64,000 nucleotides of DNA from Hesseltinella vesiculosa (Eukaryota > Mucoromycota > Mucoromycetes > Mucorales > Cunninghamellaceae). The stretch lies in assembly GCA_002104935.1 (NCBI GenBank), contig MCGT01000006.1, positions 682,001-746,000 of the forward strand. Reading direction: 5' to 3'. The position numbers and the translations under genes were made by a program. Of this stretch, positions 30,643 to 41,540 are shown piece after piece (position 1 is the first letter of the stretch; every line of letters starts with the position of its first letter). The notes below the pieces were generated by a model. The model was not told the origin of the DNA and did no database searches. It saw nothing but the letters and a program-made list of their open reading frames with translations.

Positions 30643-31518
30643 TGGCGCTGGTTGGCGTTCAGGAAGAAAGGAAGAAAGAAAGCAAGAGCGGTGTTTATTT
30701 TTCAGGGCGCTGAATTTTATTTTTTTTTGGGGGGGGGAGAAGCGTGGTGGTTCTTACGCCCAAACACGGTTTATTTTACGTGCGTTTTGAAATAAAATGG
30801 TATGCTCCCCTTGCTGCAGTGATTTGTAGGCTTTGTTTATTTATTTCATCCAACAATGAACAAGAGAATACCTGACTCGGCGCCCACAGGTCCTAAAATC
30901 AGAACAAGGGCACATTGCTACCCGTCCTCTTTTTTTTTTGGGGGGGGGGGAGAAGCGTGACTTTTTGATCACCGAATTTTTTTTTCTTCTTTATTCTCGG
31001 TTGCATGATAAGAGAATCTTGACAAGATACTTTTCACTATTTTTTGTCTTTGCGACTTGCTGAGCCGTCGACCTCTTTCGGGCTGGGCGAACGAAAAGAT
31101 ACAGAAACCGCTCTTTTTTTCCGCAGCATCATGACAACCCCCCCTCCCCCAAATACAAAAGGTGGGCGTACATTCTAAACCACCTGACGATGATGTGCAA
31201 CTTTCAAGTCACACGCTTCATGACTATTAGGGGGGAGGGCCAATAATGTAAAAAGGGGGGGTGGGCGCCTAAATGAGATGTTGAAACAAAAAAAAAACAT
31301 ATAAAGGCATGATGTGCCATCCTTTTTTTTATTTTATTTCATTGTTGGTGAATCCTTTTCGGATTGTCTATCTTTGCTGAAAGTACATTCTATTTTGTGG
31401 ATAAACGATACTGGTCATGATCGCTTGAAAAAAAGGAACCAAGCAAATCAACCAAACCAAGACCTCGATTATTTTTCCACTGCACACCCTCGGCACCTTT
31501 TTTTCTTACACTTCTGGC
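30643..31518. other. Divergent intergenic region between DAK and the cyclin gene
   Basis: Holds both promoters. Two T-to-G homopolymer tracts lie at 30720-30737 and 30930-30950, each followed by AGAAGCGTG. C-rich sequence at 31139-31150 and G-rich sequence at 31210-31265 include CCCCT/AGGGG-type stress-element cores. TATAAA at 31300-31305 lies about 215 bp before the cyclin ATG. No gene found. Confidence 0.5.
30720..30960 (+). repeat. Two compound poly(T)-poly(G) tracts with a shared flank
   Basis: Tracts at 30720-30737 (T then G9) and 30930-30950 (T then G11) are each followed by AGAAGCGTG, about 210 bp apart. The shared flank suggests a common origin, not independent slippage. Confidence 0.7.
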
Positions 31519-32483
31519 ATGTCCTACTATGGCTGGACACAGCCAGCCCATGGCCGAGGCGACCCTCCTGTACCTTTAAAACCAACTTCATTTGACAAAA
31601 GGACCGATTTAATTGATCGTCTCGTTGGTAAAACGCTACGTGTACTCCAATGTAAGACACGCTTAACCTTTTTTGTGGCTCTGTAGACACCACAGCCGAG
31701 ATCATTGATAACACGTGGCAGAAGCAGCCGTGGATGACTCAACAAGATCACCGTGTGGTGTCAACCAAGACGTTCATCCAGGAAATCCTGCGACGGTCAC
31801 GCACCACCTATTCCAATCTTCAGCTTTGTTTGTTTTATATTTTTCGTATTAAACCACAGGTGCTGATGTGGAATAGATCAAAAATGCCTCCTGATAACTC
31901 CGAAGGTAACAAGCATGTCATCTGTTGTGGGCGGCGCATGTTTTTGGCGTCGCTCATGGTTGCAGCCAAGTTCTTGCAGGACAAAAATTATCGCAACCGT
32001 GCCTGGTCCCACATCAGCGGTCTCCCCATCAAGGAAATCAATGCCGCCGAGCTGGCTTTTTTACGACTCATCAAGTATGACCTGTTTATCACCAAGGACA
32101 CGTTTGACCATTGGCATCAGCTTTTGCAAAGTTACATGTACCGGCCCCAGCCCTCTGCTTGTTATTTGTCCCCTGCTCCCTCCTGCCTCTGCTTCTGCCC
32201 TACCCCTGCCGTCGCGTGTTCTTGTCCTTATTCACGTCATCCATCCACTTCGTCAGCTTTGCCATCCCCACCGCTCACCCCACCCACCCCATCGTCTTCA
32301 CATCTGATCAATGCTAGTCTAGATCTCCCCTCCCCATTTGCCTCGCCCCAATTTTATTTTTCGTTTCGGCCACCTTGTACCATTGCATACCCATCCCCGC
32401 CCTTTGAGCCGGGTCACAAACGTCCTAGTGACCTGAGTGACCATGCCCATGTCAAGCGACATAAACAAATCACTTTAAAATAG
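31519..32483 (+). CDS. Pcl-type (Pho85) cyclin
   Basis: Exons 31519-31627 and 31687-32483 give 301 residues. A cyclin box spans about residues 60-165: FIQEILRRSRTTYSNLQLCL, then CGRRMFLASLMVAAKFLQDK, NYRNRAWSHISGLPIKEINA, LAFLRLIKYDLFI. The 'F(I)..IL.RS....L..AL.YI.R' and 'L..A.KFL.D..Y.N..W..ISGL....' pattern matches the PCL1/2/5 class, which activates the Pho85 kinase in cell-cycle start, morphogenesis and nutrient responses. The C-terminal third is Ser/Pro/Cys-rich and probably disordered, ending in a basic patch (HVKRHKQ). The single intron is GT-AG, phase 1. Which Pcl paralogue it represents cannot be settled. Confidence 0.85.
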
Positions 32484-33356
32484 TCAGATCCTCTTACACA
32501 TTTACCATAATAATAATAAAAAGACGTTTCTCCAAAACGCCATTTTCGAACGTGATTTGCGTTTACGCCCATTTTTTTTTTTTTTTTTTGTCACGTTTGA
32601 AACCGCATTGGATGTTGCATGTTCCATGTTGAACCGAGAAAAAAAAAAGTTTTGTTCGAGACCATGCACTGCATTTGCAAGTGTTTGAAGTTGACCGATG
32701 ATGGTCCTTTCTCTCGTTACCCAATAAGAAAAAAAAGGGTAAAAGTACCACAAAACTGGTCATTGTTCAACTGGCAACAAAAGCTTACATAAAAAAAATT
32801 CTTTGGTAATCTTAACCCCTTTTTTAAAAAAATAAGCACGGCCTGGAGTTTTTCCTGTTGTTCCTCAAGGTGACCATGACAACCCAAAAAGGCAAGAAGT
32901 GTTTGGACGCGTTTGGTTGGCTGGCAAATAAAAATGGCTGTGGCTCACAGCCAATCAGATAGCCTATCCCGAGCAGTTGGAACATCGGAGTTGATGCCAT
33001 TGCCAGATAATGATTAGGTGACCACCCCAAGATAAAAAAAAATCGGTTATCAAAACTCATTGACCACGTTTAAAAAAAAGTAAGTTTATTCTCACACCCA
33101 ATTTCCCAAAGCCCAGTTTTTTTATTTTATTCCCAAAACCTGTTTGATCGATTATCGGAAATCTTTTGTTCCCTCTGCACAAAAAAACTCACCCGCAGAA
33201 TGCCGCACTTTTTCATTGAAATGCCGCCCATCAAAACCTTTTGGGTCACTCTTTTTTTTTTTTTGTTCCAGGTCTTTCTTTTTTTGTTTCCTTTATTCTA
33301 TTTTACTATCTCCTCTTTCACCTTTCTTTTCTTGTTCATCTCAGCATCTCAAACTG
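32484..33356. other. Intergenic region before the MGA2-like gene
   Basis: No gene recognised. A T-run at 32572-32590 is followed by GTCACGTTTG; minus-strand frames here are poly-Lys/Phe artefacts. From 33241 to 33350 the sequence becomes strongly pyrimidine-rich, the leader of the next gene. Confidence 0.5.
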
Positions 33357-35168
33357 ATGACCACAGCTCATTCTCATCATGTCCTCCGTCTCCCAGAAAA
33401 GTCCATCCATCAACTCAACAACAACACTCTCCAAAGGTAAACCAAAACACAAAGCACGTCTTGGATAGAAGGAACGTACCAACGCATTTTTATTTATCGT
33501 TCTAGGCCTCATCGTATCCGTGTCCTTGGTATAGCTGAAGAAGGGGCTAAATCGCGTGTTGAAACGCAAATGCGTCTGTGCCTGGAACTCGTCGACCATG
33601 ACAACGAGAAAGTAGTGGATTGGTCCCATTTACATATCCCTGAGCCTTTATTGACCCAAAAACGCCGCCATGCCACCACCGCCACCCTCGCGTCTTCTCA
33701 AGCCAACCAAAAAAGCCGTCTCACCTCACCCCCACCTGCTGAAACATCTCTCGACCCTCCTGATCCTGCCAAAGTCCTGACCTTATCCGCCTCCATTATC
33801 TGTGAAACCGACCCCAAGCGTAAAGTCACTATGTGCCATCGTTGTGTCGTTCGTGAAGTAGGTCTTCCGCCATGTCGCGCTCAAAGAGGAAAAGAAAAAG
33901 AGTTTGGAAGGCTGACCTCTTTGCCCTTAAATGGGTATTGATTTATTAGTGGAAACGGGCCGATCGTAAAAAAGCCGGCCGTAAAATGATGGACTCCTTC
34001 ATGTACGATGGCTCCTTGATGGAGAAAGAACGCAAGCGTATTCTAATCTTCAACAGTGAGCCTATACTCGCCTTTGATCATGGTGAATGTATCTTACCTA
34101 CACGTATTACTTGTTATTCCCGCCATCATGATGAACGTCAAGGATTCAGGTACCCTTTTTTTTCCCGAGCCGAAAAAAATTAGACCCGTTGCTAAACTTT
34201 TTTTTTTTTCCAGAATCAAATTTGCCCTTCATGATCGTGATGGAGCTCTTGTGGCTGCTGGTCAATCACCTCCTGTCATGATCACCGACGACCATAAAAA
34301 CCTATCGAAGCTCACCGACAAACAACGACGGAGACGAAAGCCGTCCAACCACCGAAAACCAAAACCATCCGCTGCTCCTGCGCCATTGCTGACACCCAAA
34401 GAGGAACCTGTGATTTGCTTTGACGACATCTGCACTTTAGGCCCGAACCTACTCGACCCTTACCTTACCTTGAATAGCAGCCCGTTGTCCACCTCATTAC
34501 TGGCTTGGCCCCATTCTTCACCCACCACCTCCCCACCAGTGGAACAATATTCATCCTTCTCTTCTTCCTCCTCCTCTCCCTCCCATGCCGACTCGGACTT
34601 GTATTCACCCGTCTCCTCACCCTCTTCTCCACAGCCACAGCATTTGCTACTGGCTAAACATCTCTCTGCTTTTAACTCTTCCCCACGCATGGACCGGCTG
34701 GTACCGCACCACGGCGGCCCTGGCAGTGAAATCACCGTCCTGGGCTCTGATTTTTACGATGGCCTGACTTGCTACTTTGGCAATCAGCCTGCGGTGACGA
34801 CCTATTGGAACCCCACCACCTTGGTCTGCACCGTCCCTGCCCAGCCCCAGCCCCAGCAGGGGCCTCTTCCTGTCTCGTTTCATGATCCCAGCTTTGTCGC
34901 CCCTCTCTCCACTGACCTTCCCATCTCCTTCACCTACACCTCGTCTGTCTCGACCTCCGCTACCACGCCTCTCTCGTCCACCGTCACTTCACCTCTTCCC
35001 ACCGCTTACCCAGCCGACCTGACCCTGCCTTCTGCCTATCTGGAATGGACCGAACAAAATATACAAATGCTAACCTGCCAAGTCCTGAATCTAAGCATGG
35101 CCCCCAATGTGCAAGAAGCGCGCCAGATCGCCTTGCGCCTGATGGAACTCCAACAACATCAAGACTAA
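33357..35168 (+). CDS. MGA2/SPT23-like transcription factor lacking ankyrin repeats and membrane anchor
   Basis: Exons 33357-33436, 33506-33857, 33950-34149 and 34214-35168 give 528 residues. The N-terminal conserved block RIRVLGIAEEGAKSRVETQM, the WSHLHIPEPLL segment, and the DNA-binding-like block ILPTRITCYSRHHDERQGFR then SPPVMITDDHK are diagnostic of the Mga2/Spt23 family. A Ser/Pro/Lys-rich linker leads to an IPT/TIG domain at about residues 360-440 (MDRLVPHHGGPGSEITVLGS, DGLTCYFGNQP). Yeast Mga2/Spt23 are made as ER-anchored precursors with ankyrin repeats and a C-terminal membrane helix, are released by Rsp5/proteasome processing, and induce OLE1 desaturase. Here the frame stops right after the post-IPT helix (QEARQIALRLMELQQHQD), where ankyrin repeats would begin. 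Nothing downstream before LST8 encodes the missing part. Confidence 0.85.
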
Positions 35169-35502
35169 CTCTTCTGCCGTTTTCTTCTTACCTATTTCCC
35201 TCTCCTCTTCCACGCCTTATACCACTTTCTTGTTTCTCATCCATGTCAACGAAAATAAATAAATAGTCCTATCGAGTCCACGCTGAACAAACATTCCAAT
35301 TGGAAACGTCCCGAGTCATCTTTGCCTTTTTTTACTTAATCTGACTTCATCTTTTTGGGAAACTCCACAACAAAAAAATTTTCCCGACTTTTCCAATCCG
35401 TGACACAATCAACGATGATATCATTGCTCTTTCCATCTTTTATGAATAGCGTTCTTGCAGGTTACCCCATTTTTTTTAAGGGACAATAAAAAAAGACAGA
35501 GA
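35169..35502. other. Convergent 3' spacer between MGA2-like and LST8
   Basis: 334 bp separate the two stop codons. An AATAAA at 35254-35259 serves the plus-strand gene. I looked here for displaced ankyrin or membrane-anchor coding sequence of the MGA2-like gene and saw none. Confidence 0.6.
35254..35259 (+). terminator. Polyadenylation signal AATAAA, MGA2-like gene
   Basis: AATAAATAAAT lies about 86 bp after the stop codon, in the convergent spacer. It supports this stop being the true gene end. Confidence 0.5.
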
Positions 35503-37102
35503 TTAGCCATAACTGACCGACAGATCATTCAAGGCTACACAAACCGCCGCCTTATTATGGCCATTGTATTGACGAATGGTTTCCCCCTGAGAGAGCTCCC
35601 ATAACCTAGCAACATGATCCGAGGATGCTAGCACAAATAAAATCACTTGTCAGATCCACCTTTGTGCTGAGCGGCACATTTCTTTTAAAACTTACAAGAC
35701 ACCAAATAGGCCGAGTCTGCAGAGAACGCACAGTCCCAAACCCATCGCTGATGTCCCGTCAACGTCATGACCAGACTAAAGTTATCTTGTGTGTTCCAGA
35801 TCTTGATAGTCTTATCAGCGGAGCACGTTGCCAATAATCTAAAATGGGTGAGCAAAAAGGACGATAAGACCTGTGACTCTTGATTGGTTCCATGCATCTT
35901 TTTTTTTTTTCTTTCAAGAACTCACTTGGTATCTGGGCTAAGCACACATCTTAAAATATATTCGTTGTGGGCTTGCCATTTGTGTGCTGGCTCCGTATTG
36001 ACCAATTCTGACGACGAGCTTGACATCTTCCAGACAAAACACATACCCTACACAGAAAAAAAAATGTCGTGTCAGTCTTGCAGTCCCACATCCTTCGACC
36101 CTAGCCAGCTTACCTTGTTATTGGCTGCCACAAGCATGGATCCATCCGAGGCCACGCTCACCGATCGAATAGGTGTATCTTCATCAGGTATCTAGCAAAA
36201 AAAAAAATAGAGGTGAGATCACGAAATCGTAAGCTGTCCCAGTTTTCTCAGTAAAGCTTTACCAGTTGATGCGTGCAGGCATGTGCAGTGAGATCCCAGA
36301 TCTTGACTTGGCCCTTTTGATCGCAGGTAATCAATTCTCCTTGGTTGGCATGCATGACAGCATCGTTGATAGGCGCGCCATTGTCAAAGCTGCGGGTCAG
36401 CACAGGGCTCCGGCCTGAGCGGGTGTCCCAGATCTTCAAATGACCATCTTCACTGGCTGTAAACATCCATCGACCTTCGCTGTGAAATCCGGTGGCCGTC
36501 ACATTGCCTGTGTGTTCCCCAAATACAGCCAGCTGTATTTCATTATAAAAAAAAACTTGTTAGCCACCTTCCTCTACTGGACAATTTTCTGCTCCTCTGC
36601 GGTACTTGCAGGGTTGCCGTTGGCACTATTGATGTCATATAGCCGCACGCTATGGTTACCTATTCAGGGTAAAAGTAAAGAAGACGTGTTTAATGGCAAG
36701 GACAGACATGCTGAATGGATGCACCACAGGATTCTTTACCAGCAGCTGCCAATGTGGTTTTGTCTGGCGAGATGCAGAGACGATTGACTTGCTGCGCATC
36801 ATTGATAGTATAGAAAAAAAAAATAGGTGGTGAGGATGATACAATCGTAGTCGATGGAATGGAAAAAGATCACTTACCGAATCAGCATGTTGAATGGTCC
36901 TTGAGCAAATGCCACTGAGAGCTTCCCAAAATCGAACGGTATTGTCGTAACTGGCCGTGACAAGGATTACCGAATGGCTGTCGTTTTGCAAAGGTGGATG
37001 CATCTGTTGATGTTGTGCTTGGATAGCATCGAATTCTCGTTGCTCGGCCGTTGGATGTTTATGGCCATCCAGTTGAATGGGCGGTGATGTTATATCAGAC
37101 AT
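35503..37102 (-). CDS. LST8: LST8, WD40 subunit of TOR complexes
   Basis: Eight minus-strand exons: 37102-36878, 36791-36740, 36659-36610, 36532-36263, 36191-36114, 36047-35926, 35838-35696, 35627-35503; 354 residues. Seven WD40 blades are readable: [101 protein letters not shown] and [20 protein letters not shown]. This is the usual LST8/mLST8/Wat1 order; the protein binds the TOR kinase domain and stabilises TORC1 and TORC2. It has an extra N-terminal segment of about 45 residues relative to yeast and human. The intron after codon 92 seems to start with GC rather than GT (see findings). The C-terminus reads [12 protein letters not shown]. Confidence 0.92.
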
Positions 37103-37690
37103 GACTCTCGAATAAAGGATCACTTGCAAAAAGAGTGCGATAAAAAAAAAACGAAAAAAAGAAAAGAACGAAAAAAAACGAGTCGCCAAAATCAAGCCAG
37201 ACAAGTTGATTATAAAAACCTTTTGAGGGTTTTCGATGAGTTTGGGCTGATTTACCAGCGAAAACATGATCATACCCAAAGGAGGTCCTTTGCTATTCTT
37301 TTTTTGAAAAATGGATCTACTAGAAATTTTTCGAAGCAAGTTCGTATAAAGGCATATATGCTGAAAATAACAGGTCATTATTGGTGAAGCTTCTCCAGCC
37401 TACATTTTGTTGATCGCTCGCGTGATTCGACTCCTCCGAATCCTCAGAAGTCTGCCGACGCAGCTCAACGATGACTGACAATCCAATTGATGCCAGACTT
37501 CATGAAAAATTAGTATAAGAAGATGAGTGTGAATAGCCAAAATTAAGACACTCTTGGTTAAGCTGATGCAAAATTTGGGCTATCAGCATCATGGGCTGTC
37601 TTGGCAACTTGGCTGGGCAGCCAAAGCTTCGGTTGCCAGTATGTCTACATTACGGTGTCTAGATGGCCAGTGATTTTATCTATGAACATC

Positions 37691-37795
37691 TACAAACTTA
37701 AGCTACCTGTGTGCAGCATTTGGCATCAAACAGTGGAAGTCAGATTTTCAATGAAGACTTACGAATTTTGGCCAGATCGCCTGGCGGACGGACCC
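37691..37795 (+). repeat. Transposon-end-like repeat, copy 2
   Basis: Contains CCAGATCGCCTG at 37772-37783 and upstream GTGGAAGTCAGATTTTCAAT then GAAGACTTACG, matching GTGGAGGTTGGATTTTCGAT then GAAATCACG in copy 3 at 45174. It ends GGACCCCTT. Confidence 0.6.
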
Positions 37796-37799
37796 CTTT

Positions 37800-37990
37800 G
37801 AACATTTCAAAAAAAGGAATCGATTAGGAACACTTTTGTGCGAATGGATTAGCGCGAAATTTTGCATACAGATGGGTTTTTCTAAAATCCATGGAGCCTA
37901 AGAAAATCAAGTCTATTGGAGACGGTTGCCCGGCCAACTTTTTCTCGTTTATTATTTTGGGACCTTCGTTTCCTCAGCCAAAATAACGAA
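37800..37990 (-). repeat. Dispersed repeat family, copy C (inverted)
   Basis: On the minus strand it reads TTTTGGCTGAGGA, GTTGGCCGGGCAACC, CCAATAGACTTGATTTTCTT, GCAAAATTTC and CACAAAAGTG in order, parallel to copy B at 11877-12040 (GTTGGCTGGGCGACC, CCAATAGACCTGATTTTTTC, CAAAATTTCAC, CTCAAAAGTG). Confidence 0.6.
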
Positions 37991-38366
37991 AAAAAAACCC
38001 CCCTTCTTGTCAAAATCTAATTCAACATCCGACCGTTGACACTAGTTGTTTTTTGGTGTTCGTAGCAGTGCTTTAACATGCCTTTTTTTTTTCTTGGGTA
38101 TCTTGATATTGATTTCTAGATCTCGTAAAGTCCTAATACATGTATATATGGAGAAGGTAATGATAACATACACGGCCGTGGCGATCCTCAACGCAATGCC
38201 TCTCACCTACTGGAAACAAAGAGCGAGCGCAGGTTTGTGGCTTTTATGTTCCAACTCCGACATCGTGCAGGCTGGCCTGCTTGTTGTGAGTTTTTTCTTT
38301 TTCTTTCTTTTCTTCCTTGTTGCCATCGATTCTTTGTAGATCTCTGACCCAGTAGCACATAGCATA

Positions 38367-38970
38367 ATGAGCGCCTTAAAGTCTGTATTTTCATCGTCAG
38401 TCCGCCAATGGCGATTCCCTTTGGCTAAATGTAAGATCCTTTCGAACGGGGAAAAGTTCATTTCTCAAAGCACAAAACCAATCTCGCTCACTCTTTACGT
38501 TTGTCTGCCTTCATTCAGCTTATACAACCGAAGCTGCCGCCACTGCCACCAAGAAGAAAAACGTCATGGAGCGCATCACAGACGAGCAAATTGCTGAACG
38601 TAGCCCGGACGGTCGCGACTTTTTGTTTTCTCGAAAGAATCCTAACGGCATCCGCCCTGGCCATGTCGTCCTCGTCGAATCGCAAACAGGCCCAACCGAA
38701 GCCAACACCTCCAGCTTCATGGGTGTGTGTATCGCCATCCGCCGCCGAGGCATCGATACCTCCTTCACGCTGCGCAACTTGGTTATGAAGGTCGGTGTCG
38801 AACAGCGCTTTTCCCTGTACTCGCCCATGGTCCGCTCCATCAAACGCCTACAACAATCCAACGAAATCAAAGCTCGTCGATCCAAGCTGTTCTATCTGCG
38901 CAATGAATCCGGCAAGATCTATCAGCCTCTGCAAGCTCTTTGGCGACAAGAACAAGCCAACAAGAAATAA
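38367..38970 (+). CDS. MRPL19: Mitochondrial ribosomal protein bL19m
   Basis: Exons 38367-38430 and 38519-38970 encode 171 residues. The N-terminal 25 residues (MSALKSVFSSSVRQWRFPLA) are basic, hydroxylated and lack acidic residues, as in a mitochondrial presequence. The rest has the bL19 core: IRPGHVVLVESQTG, FMGVCIAIRRRGIDTSFTLR, GVEQRFSLYSPMVRSIK and RRSKLFYLRNESGK. It is a structural protein of the large subunit of the mitochondrial ribosome, located near the inter-subunit bridge. The intron separates presequence and mature domain. It converges with the small secreted protein gene. Confidence 0.92.
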
Positions 38971-39150
38971 GTTTACCCCCTCTCTTTTCCTCTTTTTTTT
39001 TATCCTCTCCTCGTTCTTTGCCCTGCATGCTACTCATAGATTTTCCCCTCTCATGCCCTGTATAATAAAAGAAATGTGATCATCTACGAAATGAATGAAA
39101 TTGGAGGGCCTTTTTATTACCCTTGACCGATGCCACAACCGACTCGATGG

Positions 39151-39462
39151 TTATATCAACTTGGCACCCAAGTCCCTGCCAACCTCCTTGGTGTACTGGA
39201 TGCTTTCATAATGGAATTCAGACGTACAATAGGCCTGAGCAATACCTTTTCTTGGGCTACGTTCACAGACCTGGTTGACAGTGCCGCGATAATGATTCAG
39301 GGCAGCAACTTTTGGGCACCTCACTTTCCATTCCTTGCAGAACGTACCAACGGATTGTCCTTTCTTGGGTTTGAAATCCAGGCGGTAGTCCACAGCCTGG
39401 ACAATTTGTATTATCACTATCAATGCTACACACACCACCGAAAATTTCCAAATGCTACTCAT
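39151..39462 (-). CDS. Small secreted cysteine-containing protein
   Basis: A single exon of 103 residues starting with ATG at 39462. The N-terminus (MSSIWKFSVVCVALIVIIQI then VQAVDY) is a good signal peptide with likely cleavage after VQA. The mature part of about 79 residues is basic and has four cysteines (FCKEW, RCPK, VCER, YCTS), enough for two disulfide bonds. I know no family for it. Size, secretion signal and cysteines resemble fungal effector-like or cell-wall small secreted proteins, but function is unknown. Confidence 0.7.
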   Translation of the reverse strand: MSSIWKFSVVCVALIVIIQIVQAVDYRLDFKPKKGQSVGTFCKEWKVRCPKVAALNHYRGTVNQVCERSPRKGIAQAYCTSEFHYESIQYTKEVGRDLGAKLI

Positions 39463-41540
39463 ATCAGCTTATTGCTAGGGTGAAAAAAAAATCAAAAAAT
39501 CAAAAAAAAAGATGAACGGCTTTGATTTATACAACTAGCATTTTTGAGGCGTTGTTGTCTCGGTTAAAAATAGCACCCCTTTGCTTTTTTTTCTTGATGC
39601 TGGTTTGTTGCCGACCTTCTTGCTATTGCACCCAAGGGGATCAGCAAACGTGCTGATCCGCATGAAGGAATAAGAAAAGAAAGAGGGGAGACACAGCGGG
39701 GCTGGATGAAACTTTGCAAGCTCAATGTCGAAAGCACAGTGTTGGATCATACTGTCCAGAGCGCGCACTTTTGCATTCTCAAGTCGCAGCGAAAATGACC
39801 CCGTAAGAGAGATGGTGCTTTTATTGTCGCTAGGAAATCAGCCCAAAAATAGCAAATTTGCCTTTTTCTTTCCGTGTCACAAGACTGTCCACACCACAAA
39901 CACCAAAAGAAAAACCATGCGCTTTGAGGTAAAAATAAAAACGCAAGAAGTTTTGTTTGACCAGTAAACGCAGCTGACCTTTTTCAGCCCTTCAGATACA
40001 GTGAAAGGCATGATTTTCATGAAATGAGCTAGCCGTATAGCCCAGCACATGCTTGGTTTCCTTCCTCCCCATCAAATAAAGAATATATGATCAGAAGAAG
40101 CTCGCCTTGATTCCTTGCCAAGGCTCACGAGTGGATCACGGTAGGCTAATTGCAGGTGAGGTGGGTTTTTTATCCATGCTTTAACACCCTACTACATCTT
40201 TAGAATCTTTTCCACTGTAAGTTCCTGGTATCCCTTGGATGTATAATTTCCCATGCCTTCAAAAAGAGAAAGTAACTCTAAAAAAATCCAGACTGCCACT
40301 CAAAAGGGCGATCTGTGCCAGAACTGCCGGCCAGCGGGCGTCGTTTTGGTATCTGCTTCCCATTTTTATTTCGATGTCCTCGGGTTTTTTTTTACCTTAT
40401 TTCAGGCCATTGAGTGCTGCGATTACTAAAATGATGAAAAGGGAAGTGAGGTCTAGATCTCGAGTTCTTCCCGCATTTGTTGAAGAAGGTGGATTCTCAT
40501 AGCAGTTGTTGGGCACGCTCCTGTCAACGTGATGTTGAACGCCAGTTAAAAAAAGTGCGTGACCAAGAGACATCCGTGTTTTTTGCTCTCGTCTCATGCT
40601 CTTGGAAAATTGTGATAGTGTCAACCGAGACCATTCATATTTCAGAGTCAGGTGATGCCATAAGACGAAATCCGTAATCAAACGGCCGTTTGTTACATAA
40701 TCCTGCAAGAGAATGGGGAAGGCAACGTGGGTTTTCAATTTCGTTACGTGCTGCGATTAAAATTCGAGTTGGATTCGGCCGCCGCATTTCCGCTAGGCCA
40801 GAACTTGTTTCTTTTTTCTTAGAATGATATGGCTGGCCTTTTTGCATTGTTTCCAGGAACGGTAGCCATTTTTTTTTTTAAAGAAAAAAAGTGAACAAGG
40901 GAATGCGAGAGGTGATTTGGAAGCAATGTTGCCTGTGTGATTTGAGTTTTATTTTGTCTTACACGACGATCGTCAGGGGAAGAACATGTGGGAACTCTTG
41001 TGAAATTTAATTCTTTATTCATGCAGACCCATCCATACCTAGCTCATTTTCCAAATTTAGGTTTTCATTTTATTTCATAAGATGTTCACCACCGACCCCT
41101 TTTCGCGGCTACAGGGACAAAGCAAGGGCACTGACGAGCAAATGACTTTAACGTTCGAGGCCAGGCCATGTGCAATGTTGTTTCCTCCAACCTGTGCCCT
41201 GTTCTCCTAACGGAAGATGTTGTCCCTTTTTTTTTCGCATGAAACTGAGATTTTAATTGCATTCCAGAGCAAAAACGGCTAGTTTTTCACACGTAAGACC
41301 AGTCACTTCGTTCTTAGATAATGAACCTAGTCGCCCTTTTTTTCTTTAGTCGCGCTGAAAAAGGGTGATAAAAGTCAATGTCCTACAAAGCGGGTCGTGG
41401 AACATGAGACCCTGATCGTGATTTGTTACGAAAAAAAGGTCCGCTTTTCATTGTGCACTATAAAAAGAGAAAAAAAAAGATCCCTTTTCACCATTAATTA
41501 TCATAGAAAAAAAATAGCTCTCCATTTTTATTTATTTGCA
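39463..41540. other. 2-kb intergenic region
   Basis: Left end is the promoter of the small secreted protein, right end that of the chitinase. Frames such as 40738-40397 (minus) are open but match nothing, and composition is unlike that of neighbouring genes. Poly(T) runs at 40869, 41228 and 41338. No RNA gene or recognisable repeat seen. Confidence 0.45.
41459..41465 (+). promoter_or_regulatory. TATA box of the chitinase gene
   Basis: The sequence ACTATAAAAAGAG places TATAAAA about 80 bp upstream of the GH18 start codon, a normal position for a TATA box with a short leader. Confidence 0.5.

Larger units (their letters stand above)
37103..38366. other. Repeat-bearing spacer between LST8 and bL19m
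   Basis: No gene found. The left end is the LST8 promoter. 37691-37795 is copy 2 of a transposon-end-like repeat; 37800-37990 is an inverted copy of the dispersed family. Between 37440 and 37690 sequence is unique and non-coding. Small frames at 38046-38339 are not supported. Confidence 0.5.

Noticed and set aside
31139..31265. Specific stress-response elements upstream of the cyclin
   Set aside because: CCCCT/AGGGG cores occur but lie within long C or G runs, so they carry little information.
40397..40738. 113-residue minus-strand frame
   Set aside because: No leader, no domain, and composition typical of random AT-rich DNA.
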